This document shows, piece after piece, positions 18,638 to 27,800 of a stretch of DNA of 64,000 nt. The notes beneath the pieces were generated by a model. That model saw only the letters and a list, made by a program, of their open reading frames with translations. It did not search any database and was not told the origin of the DNA. The stretch comes from Candidatus Kouleothrix ribensis (lineage in GTDB: Bacteria > Chloroflexota > Chloroflexia > Chloroflexales > Roseiflexaceae): contig JADKGW010000001.1 of assembly GCA_016722075.1 (NCBI GenBank), positions 5,022,001 through 5,086,000 on the forward strand. The letters run 5' to 3'. The translations under genes were made by a program, and so were the position numbers. Position 1 is the stretch's first letter, and every line of letters starts with the position of its first letter.

Positions 18638-19025
18638 AGCGGCAGTGATCCGTAGCGACCTTGATATCGTCATTGCCCGGACGCTAGCCCGCGATACCGC
18701 GAAGACTATGGGCTTTGGCGCTATCGATCAGGCGCGCATTGCAACAGCAGTGAGCGAACTGGCGCGTAATATCTTTCTCTACGCAGGCACCGGTATTGTC
18801 ACAGTGCGCGAGATCGAGCGCACTGGCCGTAAGGGCATTGAGATCGTGTGTGAAGACCAGGGGCCTGGCATCGCAAACATCAATGTGGTGATGCAGGATG
18901 GTTATAGTACCTCGCGTGGCATGGGCATGGGTTTGCCTGGCGCCAAGCGGCTGATGGACGAATTCGAGATTCGCTCGCAAGAGGGCATCGGCACAACGAT
19001 TACCTGCCGAAAGTGGCGTATGTAG
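18624..19025 (+). CDS. rsbT: RsbT-like serine kinase / anti-sigma regulatory ATPase
   Basis: This 133-aa GHKL-type kinase has an N-box helix (ATAVSELARNIFLYAG), an ATP-lid region DQGPGIANINVVMQDGY and a GMGMGLPGAKRLMDEFEI segment characteristic of RsbT. ATG 18624 follows GAGGAG by 7 nt and lies within the end of rsbS. It is expected to phosphorylate RsbS and, when released, switch on a downstream output. No RsbR, RsbU, RsbV, RsbW, RsbX or sigma gene is nearby, so the output of the pair is unknown. A terminator follows at 19117. Confidence 0.88.
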   Translation: MAQGKAAVIRSDLDIVIARTLARDTAKTMGFGAIDQARIATAVSELARNIFLYAGTGIVTVREIERTGRKGIEIVCEDQGPGIANINVVMQDGYSTSRGMGMGLPGAKRLMDEFEIRSQEGIGTTITCRKWRM

Positions 19026-19116
19026 CGCGGTTTGCTGCTGGCCCGCCGCCGCTGATCGCGCCTGCACGCAGGCTGCGCTTGGCGTATAACCGGTTAGTGC
19101 TCTATACACGGTCGCG

Positions 19117-19147
19117 CCGCCCACGGGTGTTGGGCGGTTTCTTTTTC
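19117..19147 (+). terminator. Rho-independent terminator after rsbT
   Basis: A 7-bp stem CCGCCCA/TGGGCGG with a 7-nt loop followed by TTTCTTTTTC. It lies about 90 nt after the rsbT stop and faces the converging SulP gene. Confidence 0.8.
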
Positions 19148-19217
19148 CCCCCCCACCAGGGCGTACGAGCCTACGACACACGCAATAGCGCGTAGGGTAA
19201 CTTCTTCCCCAGGCTTG

Positions 19218-20894
19218 TCACACCGGCGCCCCTGTGGCCGGCACAGCCTCGCCGTGCAGCGCCACGATTGCCTGGTCGGCGCTCCAGTAGATATTCGCCT
19301 CACCAACGCGCTCGAGCAGCCCCGTGCGCGCGAACATGTCTTGCACTGCCGGCTGGATGCCGCTGAAGCATACCTGGCCACCACGGTGGCGCTGCGCTTC
19401 AACGATCTGCTCAAGCGCCTGGATGCCCATGGCATCGATCAGCGGCACGCCACGCATGCTGATGATCAGCGTGCGCCAGTCGCCGGCGTTCTTCAAGGCC
19501 TCGAGCACCGTGCTCACACTGCCGAAGAACAGCGGCCCGGTCAGGTAGTAGATGTGGATCGACGCATCGGTATTGAGCAGGCGATGGCCGATCAGGCGCA
19601 GGCGCTCGAGGTCGACCGCCTCGTCGGTCACGCCGACGCTGCCGGCCGACTGGCGGATGTAGATCAGCGCCGAGATCGCGATGCCGATCAGAATCGCCTG
19701 CGTCAGGTCGAGCGCGACAGTGGCGACCATCGTCACCAGCATGCCCGTGATGGCGTGCTTGAGCCGTGCGCGGGCGAAGAAGCGGATCGACTCCCACTCG
19801 TTCATACGCCAGGCGGTGACCAGCAGCACGCCGGCCAGCGCTGCCAATGGGATGTGCCCGATCAGCGGCGCCAGCGCCAGCGCGCTCAACAGCAGCACGC
19901 CGGCGTGTACGAAGCTCGTGGCGCGGGTGATTCCGCCGCTCTTCACGCCCACACTGGTGCGCGCGATTGCCGCAGTGGCCGGCACCCCGCCAAAGAATGG
20001 AATGAGCATATTGCCGATGCCCTGGCCGATCAGCTCCTGGTTGCTATCGATCGGTTTGCCGGTCATGGTTGCGCCGACAGCACCGCAGAGCAGGCTCTCG
20101 ATCCCGCCCAGCGCAGCGATCGAGATCGCCGCCGGCAGCAGGTCGGTTAGCGCGCCCCATGGGATCGCGGCGAGCGTTAGCCGCTCGCCGAGCACGATCG
20201 TGCGCGGGATCTCGCCGATCACCGGCACCTGCCAGCCGGCTACCAGCGCAGCGACCGAGGCAAGGATCATACCGAGCAACGAGCCGGGGATGTTGCTGTT
20301 GATGCGCGGGGTAATCAGCATAGCCGCGATCACAAGCGCAGCCAGCGCGAGCGTGTGCCAGTCGGGCACAACCAGATGCGTGAAGTAGTACAACAGCTTG
20401 GTGAGCGTACTTTCAGCCTTAGGCGTCTGCACACCCAGCACATTGTCGAGCTGGCCGATCGCAATGATCAGTGCGATGCCGCTGGTGAATCCGGTAATCA
20501 CCGGCGAAGGGATGAACGAGATATAGCGGCCGAGCCGAAACACGCCCAGCAGCACCAGGAACATGCCGGCCATCAGCCCGGCCACCCACACACCCGGCAG
20601 GCCATAGCGCTGGGCCAGCACGATCAGCACCGCCGACATGGCACCGGTTGGGCCGCTGATCTGGTAGGCCGCGCCACCCAGGCCGGCGATCACAATGCCT
20701 GCCAGCACAGCAGTGACCATACCGGCGGCGGCGGTGGCACCGCTGGCCACGCCGAACGCCAGCGCCAGCGGCAGCGCCACCGCGCCAACCGTCAGGCCGG
20801 CCAGCAGATCGCGCTGGAAAATCTTCCAGCTGTACTCGGCGAATTCGCGCCGGTAGAGTGCGACCAGGGGCAGGCGCAAGAATGTAGCGATCAT
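19218..20894 (-). CDS. SulP/SLC26-family anion permease with C-terminal STAS domain
   Basis: This 558-aa inner-membrane transporter has an N-terminal family motif in WKIFQRDLLAGLTVGAVALPLALAFG, the conserved ISGPTGAMSAVL segment after helix 3, and about 12 membrane spans to residue 430. A cytoplasmic STAS domain occupies roughly 450-545 (LTGPLFFGSV, LIISMRGVPLIDAMGIQALEQIV). The substrate may be sulfate, bicarbonate or another anion; no neighbour decides. ATG 20894 is chosen because GAGGAGGAAC precedes it; the reading frame continues 48 nt upstream without a ribosome-binding site. Confidence 0.9.
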   Translation of the reverse strand: MIATFLRLPLVALYRREFAEYSWKIFQRDLLAGLTVGAVALPLALAFGVASGATAAAGMVTAVLAGIVIAGLGGAAYQISGPTGAMSAVLIVLAQRYGLPGVWVAGLMAGMFLVLLGVFRLGRYISFIPSPVITGFTSGIALIIAIGQLDNVLGVQTPKAESTLTKLLYYFTHLVVPDWHTLALAALVIAAMLITPRINSNIPGSLLGMILASVAALVAGWQVPVIGEIPRTIVLGERLTLAAIPWGALTDLLPAAISIAALGGIESLLCGAVGATMTGKPIDSNQELIGQGIGNMLIPFFGGVPATAAIARTSVGVKSGGITRATSFVHAGVLLLSALALAPLIGHIPLAALAGVLLVTAWRMNEWESIRFFARARLKHAITGMLVTMVATVALDLTQAILIGIAISALIYIRQSAGSVGVTDEAVDLERLRLIGHRLLNTDASIHIYYLTGPLFFGSVSTVLEALKNAGDWRTLIISMRGVPLIDAMGIQALEQIVEAQRHRGGQVCFSGIQPAVQDMFARTGLLERVGEANIYWSADQAIVALHGEAVPATGAPV

Positions 20895-20951
20895 CAGGCT
20901 GTTCCTCCTCGGCCAGCTAGTGTACTGATCGAGCATGAGCACGCCGGAATG

Positions 20952-21170
20952 TCAGCCAGGGTTGGCATAGGCACTTGCGTCGTCGATCTGCACATCGTAG
21001 CCGTCGTCGGCGCGCGCGCGCAGGCGGATGTGATACGCCCCACGCACGATCGCGCGGCGGCGCAGCTCGTCGTCGATCTGCTGGCGAATGGTTTCCCACA
21101 GCCCCGCCTCGCCCGCATAGTAGCGGCGGATCAATTCGTTGAGCGCCGCATCGGCTGGCCAGCGCAACAT
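20952..21170 (-). CDS. Small hypothetical protein, 72 aa
   Basis: I do not recognise this protein. It begins MLRWPADAALNELIRRYYAG, is soluble and charged, and ends in an acidic stretch. ATG 21170 has a strong ribosome-binding site (GGAGGGAG); the frame is open to 21230. It lies 57 bp upstream of the SulP gene in the same direction and may share its transcript. Confidence 0.55.
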   Translation of the reverse strand: MLRWPADAALNELIRRYYAGEAGLWETIRQQIDDELRRRAIVRGAYHIRLRARADDGYDVQIDDASAYANPG

Positions 21171-21280
21171 CGCTCCCTCCGATCGATACATTTCTACATA
21201 CAGAGTACCATCGAACCGGGCGGTGCGCAATTCGTATGGGCGCGCTCTAGCGCCAGGTTAACGCCTGCTCATACGAGTCA

Positions 21281-21313
21281 CGCGGTTGTGCTGGCTTGGC
21301 CAGCACAACCGCG
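21281..21313. repeat. Perfect 15-bp stem-loop with TTG loop
   Basis: Bases 21281-21295 are the exact reverse complement of 21299-21313. It lies 69 nt beyond the stop of the leftward secreted-protease gene, without a following T-run. It shares size and 3-nt loop with the hairpins at 68, 31977, 38180 and 54389. Confidence 0.75.
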
Positions 21314-21381
21314 CGATCCGAATTGTTCGGTTGAATTGATATGACAACTGTAGGGGCCGGCCGCACCGGCATTGACGGGCC

Positions 21382-24300
21382 TTAGCGCCGTATGGCCGGC
21401 ATAAACATGTAGGTATACGCCAGCAGTGCGCCCTTGGCTGTGTAGGTCGAGACATTCCCGGCTTTGTCGCTGGCGGTGACCAGCACCGAGATGTTCTTGC
21501 CACTGCTTGGCGCGTTGAGCAGGCCGGTATATTTGCCGCCTGCACCCGGCGTAAGCGGTATGTCGTCCCAGGTGGTGCCGTCGCTACTATAGACAGCCAC
21601 CACATCGAAGGTGCCGCTGCCGTCGTCGTTCACGAGCGCCTGCACGCTGATTGGCGGCTGTGCGCCGGCAGTGGTGAAGCCACCCGACGGCAGCGTGATC
21701 GACACATTGCTGATCTCGGGCGGCGTGGTGTCGTTCAGCGTGCCGATCAGCGCGCTCTGCGGGTCGATGTAGCTAACCTCGAATACCATGGTCTTGAAGC
21801 GTCGCAGCCGCCCGCTACGCTCGCTGGTGCCCCAGAACTGAGCCGGGCTGATCAGCAGCTTGTCGGTAAAGCTCTGTGCTGCGGCCGTGCGCTGGTAGGT
21901 GAACGGCTGATCGGGCAGCCATTGCCCGCGTGTGCCGATATCAGGATCGGTCTGCTGCTGCACAAAGGTGGTGTCGGTGGTGATTGTCGTAACATGCGGA
22001 TTATAGCCGGCGATCTCGGGCAGCATCGTTGCGCTGAGCAGGCGCACGCCGCGCGGCTGCGGGATGCCCTGGCCGGTGCCGGGGAAGCTGTTGCCGGTAT
22101 TCCTGAGCGTAATGTCGTAGCTCAGCAGCGGCAGCACGGGCTGCCCGGCGCGGATCAGCGTGTCGATCGTCAGTGGGTTGGCCGGCCCGAAGTTGTCTTC
22201 GACCTTGGCGCTCAGCACGCGCGGCACATCGTCGCTAGATAGATCGAGCGAGCCGTAGGTAATGTTGCTGACCGTGATCAGGCGCGTGAAGGTCGGGTTG
22301 CTCGGCCCCAGGTTGGCGCGCGTATCCGGCGGCACCGGCAGCGCGGCCGGATCGAATGCGTTGCCGGGGAACGGCGCGTTGGTCGGGTTCGGCACTTTCA
22401 CGCGGATGAACGGCAGGCCGTACAGCGTCCACTCTTCGATGATCTTCTCGTCGTAGGGGCCGAAGCTGCTTGGCCCGGCGCCGCGCAGGTACTCGCGCTT
22501 GGCGCGCACCAGCGACTCGCCGATCGTCGGGCCGATGTAGATGCTACTGAGGTCGGTGATCCTGCGGCCGATCGCCTTGGTGAACAGCACCGACAGCTTC
22601 TCGCTGTAGGCCACCAGGTCGCTATCGCCGTAGCCGTAGCCGGTGTTGCCGATCCAGTTGCCGCCTTGCTTCAGCACCGCGCTGGCGAAATCGGCCTTGT
22701 AGCCGGGCTTCGAACTGGTGGACAGGTCGCCGTCGATCACGCTCAGCCCCGAGTGGCAGCCGACTGAATAGGCCAGCGCGGCTGAATCGCTGTATGAGTA
22801 GGCCACATTGCCTTTGAAGTAGGCATACGGCGGCGATGTTACGGTTGGGGTATAGATCCGCTGTGCAGTCAGCCCGCCACGTAGGTCGGCCGGGATGGCC
22901 TGGTAGTGCGTGAAGTGGCCGTTCAGCGACATAAGCTGGTAGCGCGTCTGCGGGCCGCTGGGCGTACCATACGAACTGGTGAGCTGCGGCAGCTGGCCCG
23001 AGAACAGCGTGTTGGTCAGGTCGGCCTCGCTCCAGCTATTGCCGATCAGCGAGCGATCGAGCGCGTGGCCGGTCGAGTAGATCCTGGTCGGGCTGAAGCC
23101 ATACTGCTGGAACTGGGTAGCGATTACGGTAGCCTGATCGCTCAGGAAGTCGTAGCCGTTGACGTAGGCCGAGCCATACTCCGGGCCAAATGGGCCGTTC
23201 ACGTTGCGATCGGCATTGACCGTGAATGTGCCCAGGCCGCAGCAGTAGCCGTTATCGTAGGTCTTGAGGTAGGCCTCGATGTCGTCGGGTGTTTCGACCA
23301 ACCGGCCGACTGCGATGTCGGGCATGTACAGGCCGCGGCCGCGCCAGGGCGTCGGTGCCAGGTCGCCGTAGTAGTTGTCGCTCAGGATGGTGTGGTAGAA
23401 CAGGCTGCCCTCGAGTCCGCTGGCCGGGTCGCCGGGCGCGCCGAAGTCGGATGGCAGCGGCGGGATGGCGCCGAGCAGCGTCGAGCTCAGCTCGTAGTAG
23501 TAATTGGCCTCGTTGGCGATCAGGGTCTCATCGGGCACGCGGAAGAACGGGATCAGGTTATCGCCGCCGACGAGCACAACATTCTCGACGAGCGGGTAGT
23601 AGCTTTTGATCGCCCGTGACAGGATGTTCCAGATCTGGCGTGCCACCTCGTTCGCCAGCAGCGGCTGGTCGGCGGCGCCACCCCACTGAGCGTACAACGC
23701 CGCCAGGTTGGCCACAGCCGGGTCGGCGCCGGGTGAGTTATTGAGCGGCCCGAATGTACCGGCCAGGTCGATCGTCACACCAGAGCTGAAGCTCATGAGC
23801 TGGCCGAGATTGCCCTGCAGGCGGTTCTGGAGGTCGGCAATCGCCGGTGAGCCACTGTAGCGGGCGGATGTCTGCGCGCTGTTATACAGGTAGATCGTCT
23901 TGATCGCGGTGCTGGGGGTGCCTGGCCCGCGTGAGAGGCTGGGCACCGCAATCGCGCGCGCGGTTGGCTCGACGATGCTGCCCTCTTTCAGCTTCACGTT
24001 GAGCTGATACTGCTGGGCCGAGCTGAAGCCGCCGTCGGCGCTGTAGACGAACAGGTAGTACTCGCCGGCGCGCGGCAGGTACGCGTCGATCGCCTCGCTG
24101 GTGGTGCCGGTGTTGGTCGAGATCGCGCTGATGCGGCCGATCGCGCTGATGCGGCCGATCGCGCTGATGCGGCCGATCGCGCTGATGCGGCCGATCGCGC
24201 TGATGCGGCCGATCGCGCTGATGCGGCCGGTGTCGCTGATATTGCTCAGGTCGACGCCGTCGCTAATTGCGTCGGTGGAAGAAGGTGCCGGGTTGGCGAT

Positions 24301-24663
24301 CAGCGCCACATCGTAATCGGCCGGCAGGTTGCTCAGCGCGATCGAGACGGTCGCGCCGCCTTTGAGCACCAAGAACTTATACCAGTCGCCATCGCCGCCC
24401 GATTGATCGTTGGCGGTGTCGATCGAGCCGAAGATCGTGCGCTGCAGCGTAGCCGGCTCGAGATCGATCATGGTCGCGCTCTGGTACTCGTCGTTCGACT
24501 CACACTCTTCGGCGTGGGTGGTGCTGCCGCACATCGTGCTGATGCCAGGCGCGGCCGGCCGGGTCGCGAGCGACACCGAAGGCATCACGCCGGCCAGGGC
24601 AATCAGCAGCAATACCATTGGGAGGAACCATAGTTGGGGTTTGCGTCGAGTCGATTGCTTCAT
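21382..24663 (-). CDS. Secreted caspase-fold (gingipain/C25-like) peptidase with GRISAI repeats
   Basis: This 1093-aa protein has an N-terminal signal peptide (WFLPMVLLLIALAGVMPSVSLA). A PPC-like beta domain spans about 60-130 (DGDWYKFLVLKGGATVSIAL). Six exact copies of the hexapeptide GRISAI fill residues 146-181. A large central region resembles peptidase family C25: SLNGHFTHYQ with His583 and SVGCHSGLSV with Cys636 form the expected His/Cys dyad, followed by GGNWIGNTGYGYGD and EEWTLYGLPFIRVK. The C-terminus carries Ig-like beta domains and ends YTYMFMPAIRR. It is probably exported and cell-surface or secreted. The peptidase assignment rests on motif order, not on overall similarity that I can measure. 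Confidence 0.72.
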   Translation of the reverse strand: MKQSTRRKPQLWFLPMVLLLIALAGVMPSVSLATRPAAPGISTMCGSTTHAEECESNDEYQSATMIDLEPATLQRTIFGSIDTANDQSGGDGDWYKFLVLKGGATVSIALSNLPADYDVALIANPAPSSTDAISDGVDLSNISDTGRISAIGRISAIGRISAIGRISAIGRISAIGRISAISTNTGTTSEAIDAYLPRAGEYYLFVYSADGGFSSAQQYQLNVKLKEGSIVEPTARAIAVPSLSRGPGTPSTAIKTIYLYNSAQTSARYSGSPAIADLQNRLQGNLGQLMSFSSGVTIDLAGTFGPLNNSPGADPAVANLAALYAQWGGAADQPLLANEVARQIWNILSRAIKSYYPLVENVVLVGGDNLIPFFRVPDETLIANEANYYYELSSTLLGAIPPLPSDFGAPGDPASGLEGSLFYHTILSDNYYGDLAPTPWRGRGLYMPDIAVGRLVETPDDIEAYLKTYDNGYCCGLGTFTVNADRNVNGPFGPEYGSAYVNGYDFLSDQATVIATQFQQYGFSPTRIYSTGHALDRSLIGNSWSEADLTNTLFSGQLPQLTSSYGTPSGPQTRYQLMSLNGHFTHYQAIPADLRGGLTAQRIYTPTVTSPPYAYFKGNVAYSYSDSAALAYSVGCHSGLSVIDGDLSTSSKPGYKADFASAVLKQGGNWIGNTGYGYGDSDLVAYSEKLSVLFTKAIGRRITDLSSIYIGPTIGESLVRAKREYLRGAGPSSFGPYDEKIIEEWTLYGLPFIRVKVPNPTNAPFPGNAFDPAALPVPPDTRANLGPSNPTFTRLITVSNITYGSLDLSSDDVPRVLSAKVEDNFGPANPLTIDTLIRAGQPVLPLLSYDITLRNTGNSFPGTGQGIPQPRGVRLLSATMLPEIAGYNPHVTTITTDTTFVQQQTDPDIGTRGQWLPDQPFTYQRTAAAQSFTDKLLISPAQFWGTSERSGRLRRFKTMVFEVSYIDPQSALIGTLNDTTPPEISNVSITLPSGGFTTAGAQPPISVQALVNDDGSGTFDVVAVYSSDGTTWDDIPLTPGAGGKYTGLLNAPSSGKNISVLVTASDKAGNVSTYTAKGALLAYTYMFMPAIRR
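24121..24228. repeat. Six perfect 18-bp tandem repeats (in-frame, GRISAI)
   Basis: The unit GATCGCGCTGATGCGGCC is repeated six times without a single base change; a diverged half-unit follows at 24229. Each encodes GRISAI on the minus strand. The perfect identity, including silent positions, implies recent expansion or contraction. Confidence 0.97.
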
Positions 24664-24803
24664 AGTTTGTTCCTGTATGGTAGCGTTTTTTGTTGGGCGC
24701 GGCGATTACTCGCTTTTGCCTTCGGCAGACGGCAGCTGGCAGACGGCAGACGGCATTGCGCCATGCTGTACTCGTGGTAGGACGGCCGGCCGGCGCAGTG
24801 TGC

Positions 24804-27800
24804 TCATGCGAGCGTGTAGCCGTGCTGGCGGGCCAACGCGCGGGCCGAATCGAGATCGCGCTGGGCACCAACCTCGCGCAGCGCCGGCAGCGCCTCGGCC
24901 AGCGCGGCCTGGCCTGCCGGGCGCCGGCCCAGCGCCGGTGCGAGTGCCGCCAGCGCCACCAGCGTCTTGGCCGTTTCGTGAACATTGGCAGCCTCACGCA
25001 AGATCGCCAGGCCGCGCTCGAGCTCGTCCCAGGCGCCGGCCAGGTCGCCGTCGAGCACCAGAATCTGGGCCAGGGTACGGCGGGCCACACCTTCTTCGGC
25101 GCGGGCCTCGAGCCGGGCGGCGTTGGTCAGGGCCAGCTCGCAAGCCAGCCGCGCCTTGGGCAGGTCGCCGCGCCGCAAGTGCAGCTCGGCCAGGTAGCGC
25201 TCGAGCTCGGGCAAGAAATCCTCGGCGCCGGCCTGGTTGAAGAGCTCGGCACTGCGCCGCAGGCTGGCCTCGGCGCGCTCCAGGTCGTCGCGCTGGAGGT
25301 AGGTCGAACCCAGGTTCATATGCAGCACGCCGGTGGCATACAGTGAGCCGAGCTGTTCGAAGATACGCAGGCTGCGCTCGAACTGCACGATCGCCTCGTC
25401 GAGCTGGCCCTGCAGCTTGAGCAAGTCGCCCAGGTTATTTGCGATCATGGCCTGGCCGTAGATATCGCCGATCGCCTGCTTGATCTCGTAGCCGGCCTCG
25501 TAGTGCCCGCGCGCCTGCGCGAGCTGGCCCAGCTCGTAGTAGGTGTTGGCCAGGTCGTTATGCACATCGGCGAGGCCCAGCAGGTCCTGGATCTGCTCGT
25601 AGATCGGCAGGCAGCGCCCGAGCAGCTCCATGGCGCGTGTGTTGTCGCCCATATTGCGGTAGGTGCCGGCCAGCAGCATCATGGCGTGGGCCTGATCGCG
25701 CTGGCTGCCGAGCGCCTGCGACAGCCTGAGCGCGCGCTCGCTCCACTCGAGCGCCTGCTGGTAGCGGCCCTGGCGGCGGTGTAGCCCGGCGCCGAGCAGC
25801 ATGCAGCGCACTAGCTCGGGGCCTTGCTCGTCGCCGGCAAGCTTGAGCGCGCGCTCGACCCAGTCGAAGGCGGTTTCGAAGTCGGCCCGCTTCTCGTACA
25901 CCCGCGCGATATGGTGATGCAGCCGCACTACGCCGCCAACCTGGCTGCCAGGCACGCGCAGTAGATCGAGCGCGGCCTGATAGTGCTCGAGCGCGCTGTC
26001 GTACTCGCCGATCAGCGCGAGCACGAAGCCAAGCCGCTCGTTCAGCTCTACGCTGGCAGATTGCAGGCTGGGGGCCAAGGTGGGGGCCTGTGCGCTATGC
26101 TCGGCAAGTTGCGCACCGATCTGGAGTGCGCGCTCGTATAGTGTGATCGCCTCGCGGTTGGCAAAGCGTGCCTGGGCCTGGCGGCCGGCGCGCAGGTGGT
26201 AATCGAAGGCCGGCTGCCATTCTTCGGCCAGCAGGTAGTGGCGCGCCAGCAGGGCTAACTGGTCGTCGAGCCGGTCGGGGTTCAGCGCTTCGATCCTGCG
26301 TGCCACGCGGCGGTGCAGGTCGCGCCGGCGCGCGTACAAGATCGCCTCGTAGGCGACATCGCGGGTCAGGGCGTGGCGGAACAGGTAGGCCAGATCGCGC
26401 TCAAGCTCCTCGGGCACGATCAGCTCGGCATCGGCCAGCGTGCGCAAGCGATCGGGTAGCCCGCTGGTGCGGTTGATCACCCCCGAGAGCACCGGGTACA
26501 GGAAGCGCCGGCCGATCACCGCACCGATCTGGAGCACCTCGCGGTTGTGGTCGTCGAGGCGATCGAGGCGCGCGGTAATTACACCCTCGATACTATCGGG
26601 CAGGCTGGTTTCGTCGAAAGGGCGGGCCAGGCGCCAGCCGGCCTGGTCGCGCGCGAGTGCGCCCGACTCGACCATGCCGCGCACGACCTCTTCGATAAAG
26701 AACGGGTTGCCCTGCGTGCGCTCGATCAGCGTGGTCAGCTCAGGCGGCGGCTCGCCGCGCAGCAGCTCGCGCACGAGGGCGGCGCAGCTTTCGGGCTGTA
26801 GCTCGCGAATGGCGATTGCGGTGCAGTTGGGCTGGGCGCGCCACGGCTCGGCGATCGGCGGGTCGAGCCGGTAGCCCAGCACCAGCAGCAGTGGCGCCAG
26901 GGCGGCGTGGCCGGCCAGGCGCGCCAGCAGCTCGATCGACGACGCATCGGCCCAATGCAGGTCGTCGACGATCAGCACGATCGGGTTGGCGCGTGCCTCG
27001 GCCAGCAGCAGCGCCTCGAACAGCTCGTGGGTGCGGTCGTGGCGCTGCTGGGGCGACAGCGCAGCGGTGAGCGGGGTCTCTTCGAACTCGGCACCCAGCA
27101 GGTCGCCGAGCAGTGGGGTGAAACGCGCCAGCTCAGGTACCAGCTGGTTGACGCGCCCGTGTACGAGTGCGATCTGCTGGGCGGGCGTCTTGGCCAGGTT
27201 CAGGTTGAAGAGCTGCACCAGTAGCTCGCGTACCACCGCGTAGGCTGTGTTCTGGTCGTAGCTCTGGGCTTCGACACTATATGGGAAGAATGGTACGATC
27301 CCGCCGGCCTCGCTCGAGCGCAGCACCATCTGCTGTAGCGCCTCTTCGATCAGGCGGGTTTTGCCCACACCGGCCTCGCCGGCGAGTGCGATCACGCGGC
27401 CCTGGCCGTGGGTAAGCGCGGTGTGCGCCTCGGCCAGCAGCAGCGCAATCTCAGGCTCGCGGCCGACCAGCGCCGGGCGGGCCACGCTGCGGCGGGCATC
27501 TTGCGAGACGCCGAATGGGCGCATGGCCTGGGCGACCGGCACCGGCTCGGCGATACCCTTGAGCTTGACCGCCGGCAGCTCGCGCAGCTCGATATTACGC
27601 TCGACTGCGCGGCGCGTGCTGGGTGAGACGATCACCGTGTGTGCTTCGGCAGCCGACATAAGCCGCGCGGCCAGGTTGACGTGCTGGCCCATCACGGTAT
27701 ATTCGTGGCGCTGAGCCGAGCCGACCTTACCGGCGAACACCACGCCGGTGTTGATGCCGATGCGCTGCTTGAAGAACTGGCGGTCGATCTCGATCAGCCG

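Noticed and set aside
24121..24228. Possible CRISPR-like array
   Set aside because: The 18-bp units are contiguous without spacers and in frame within a secreted-protein gene.
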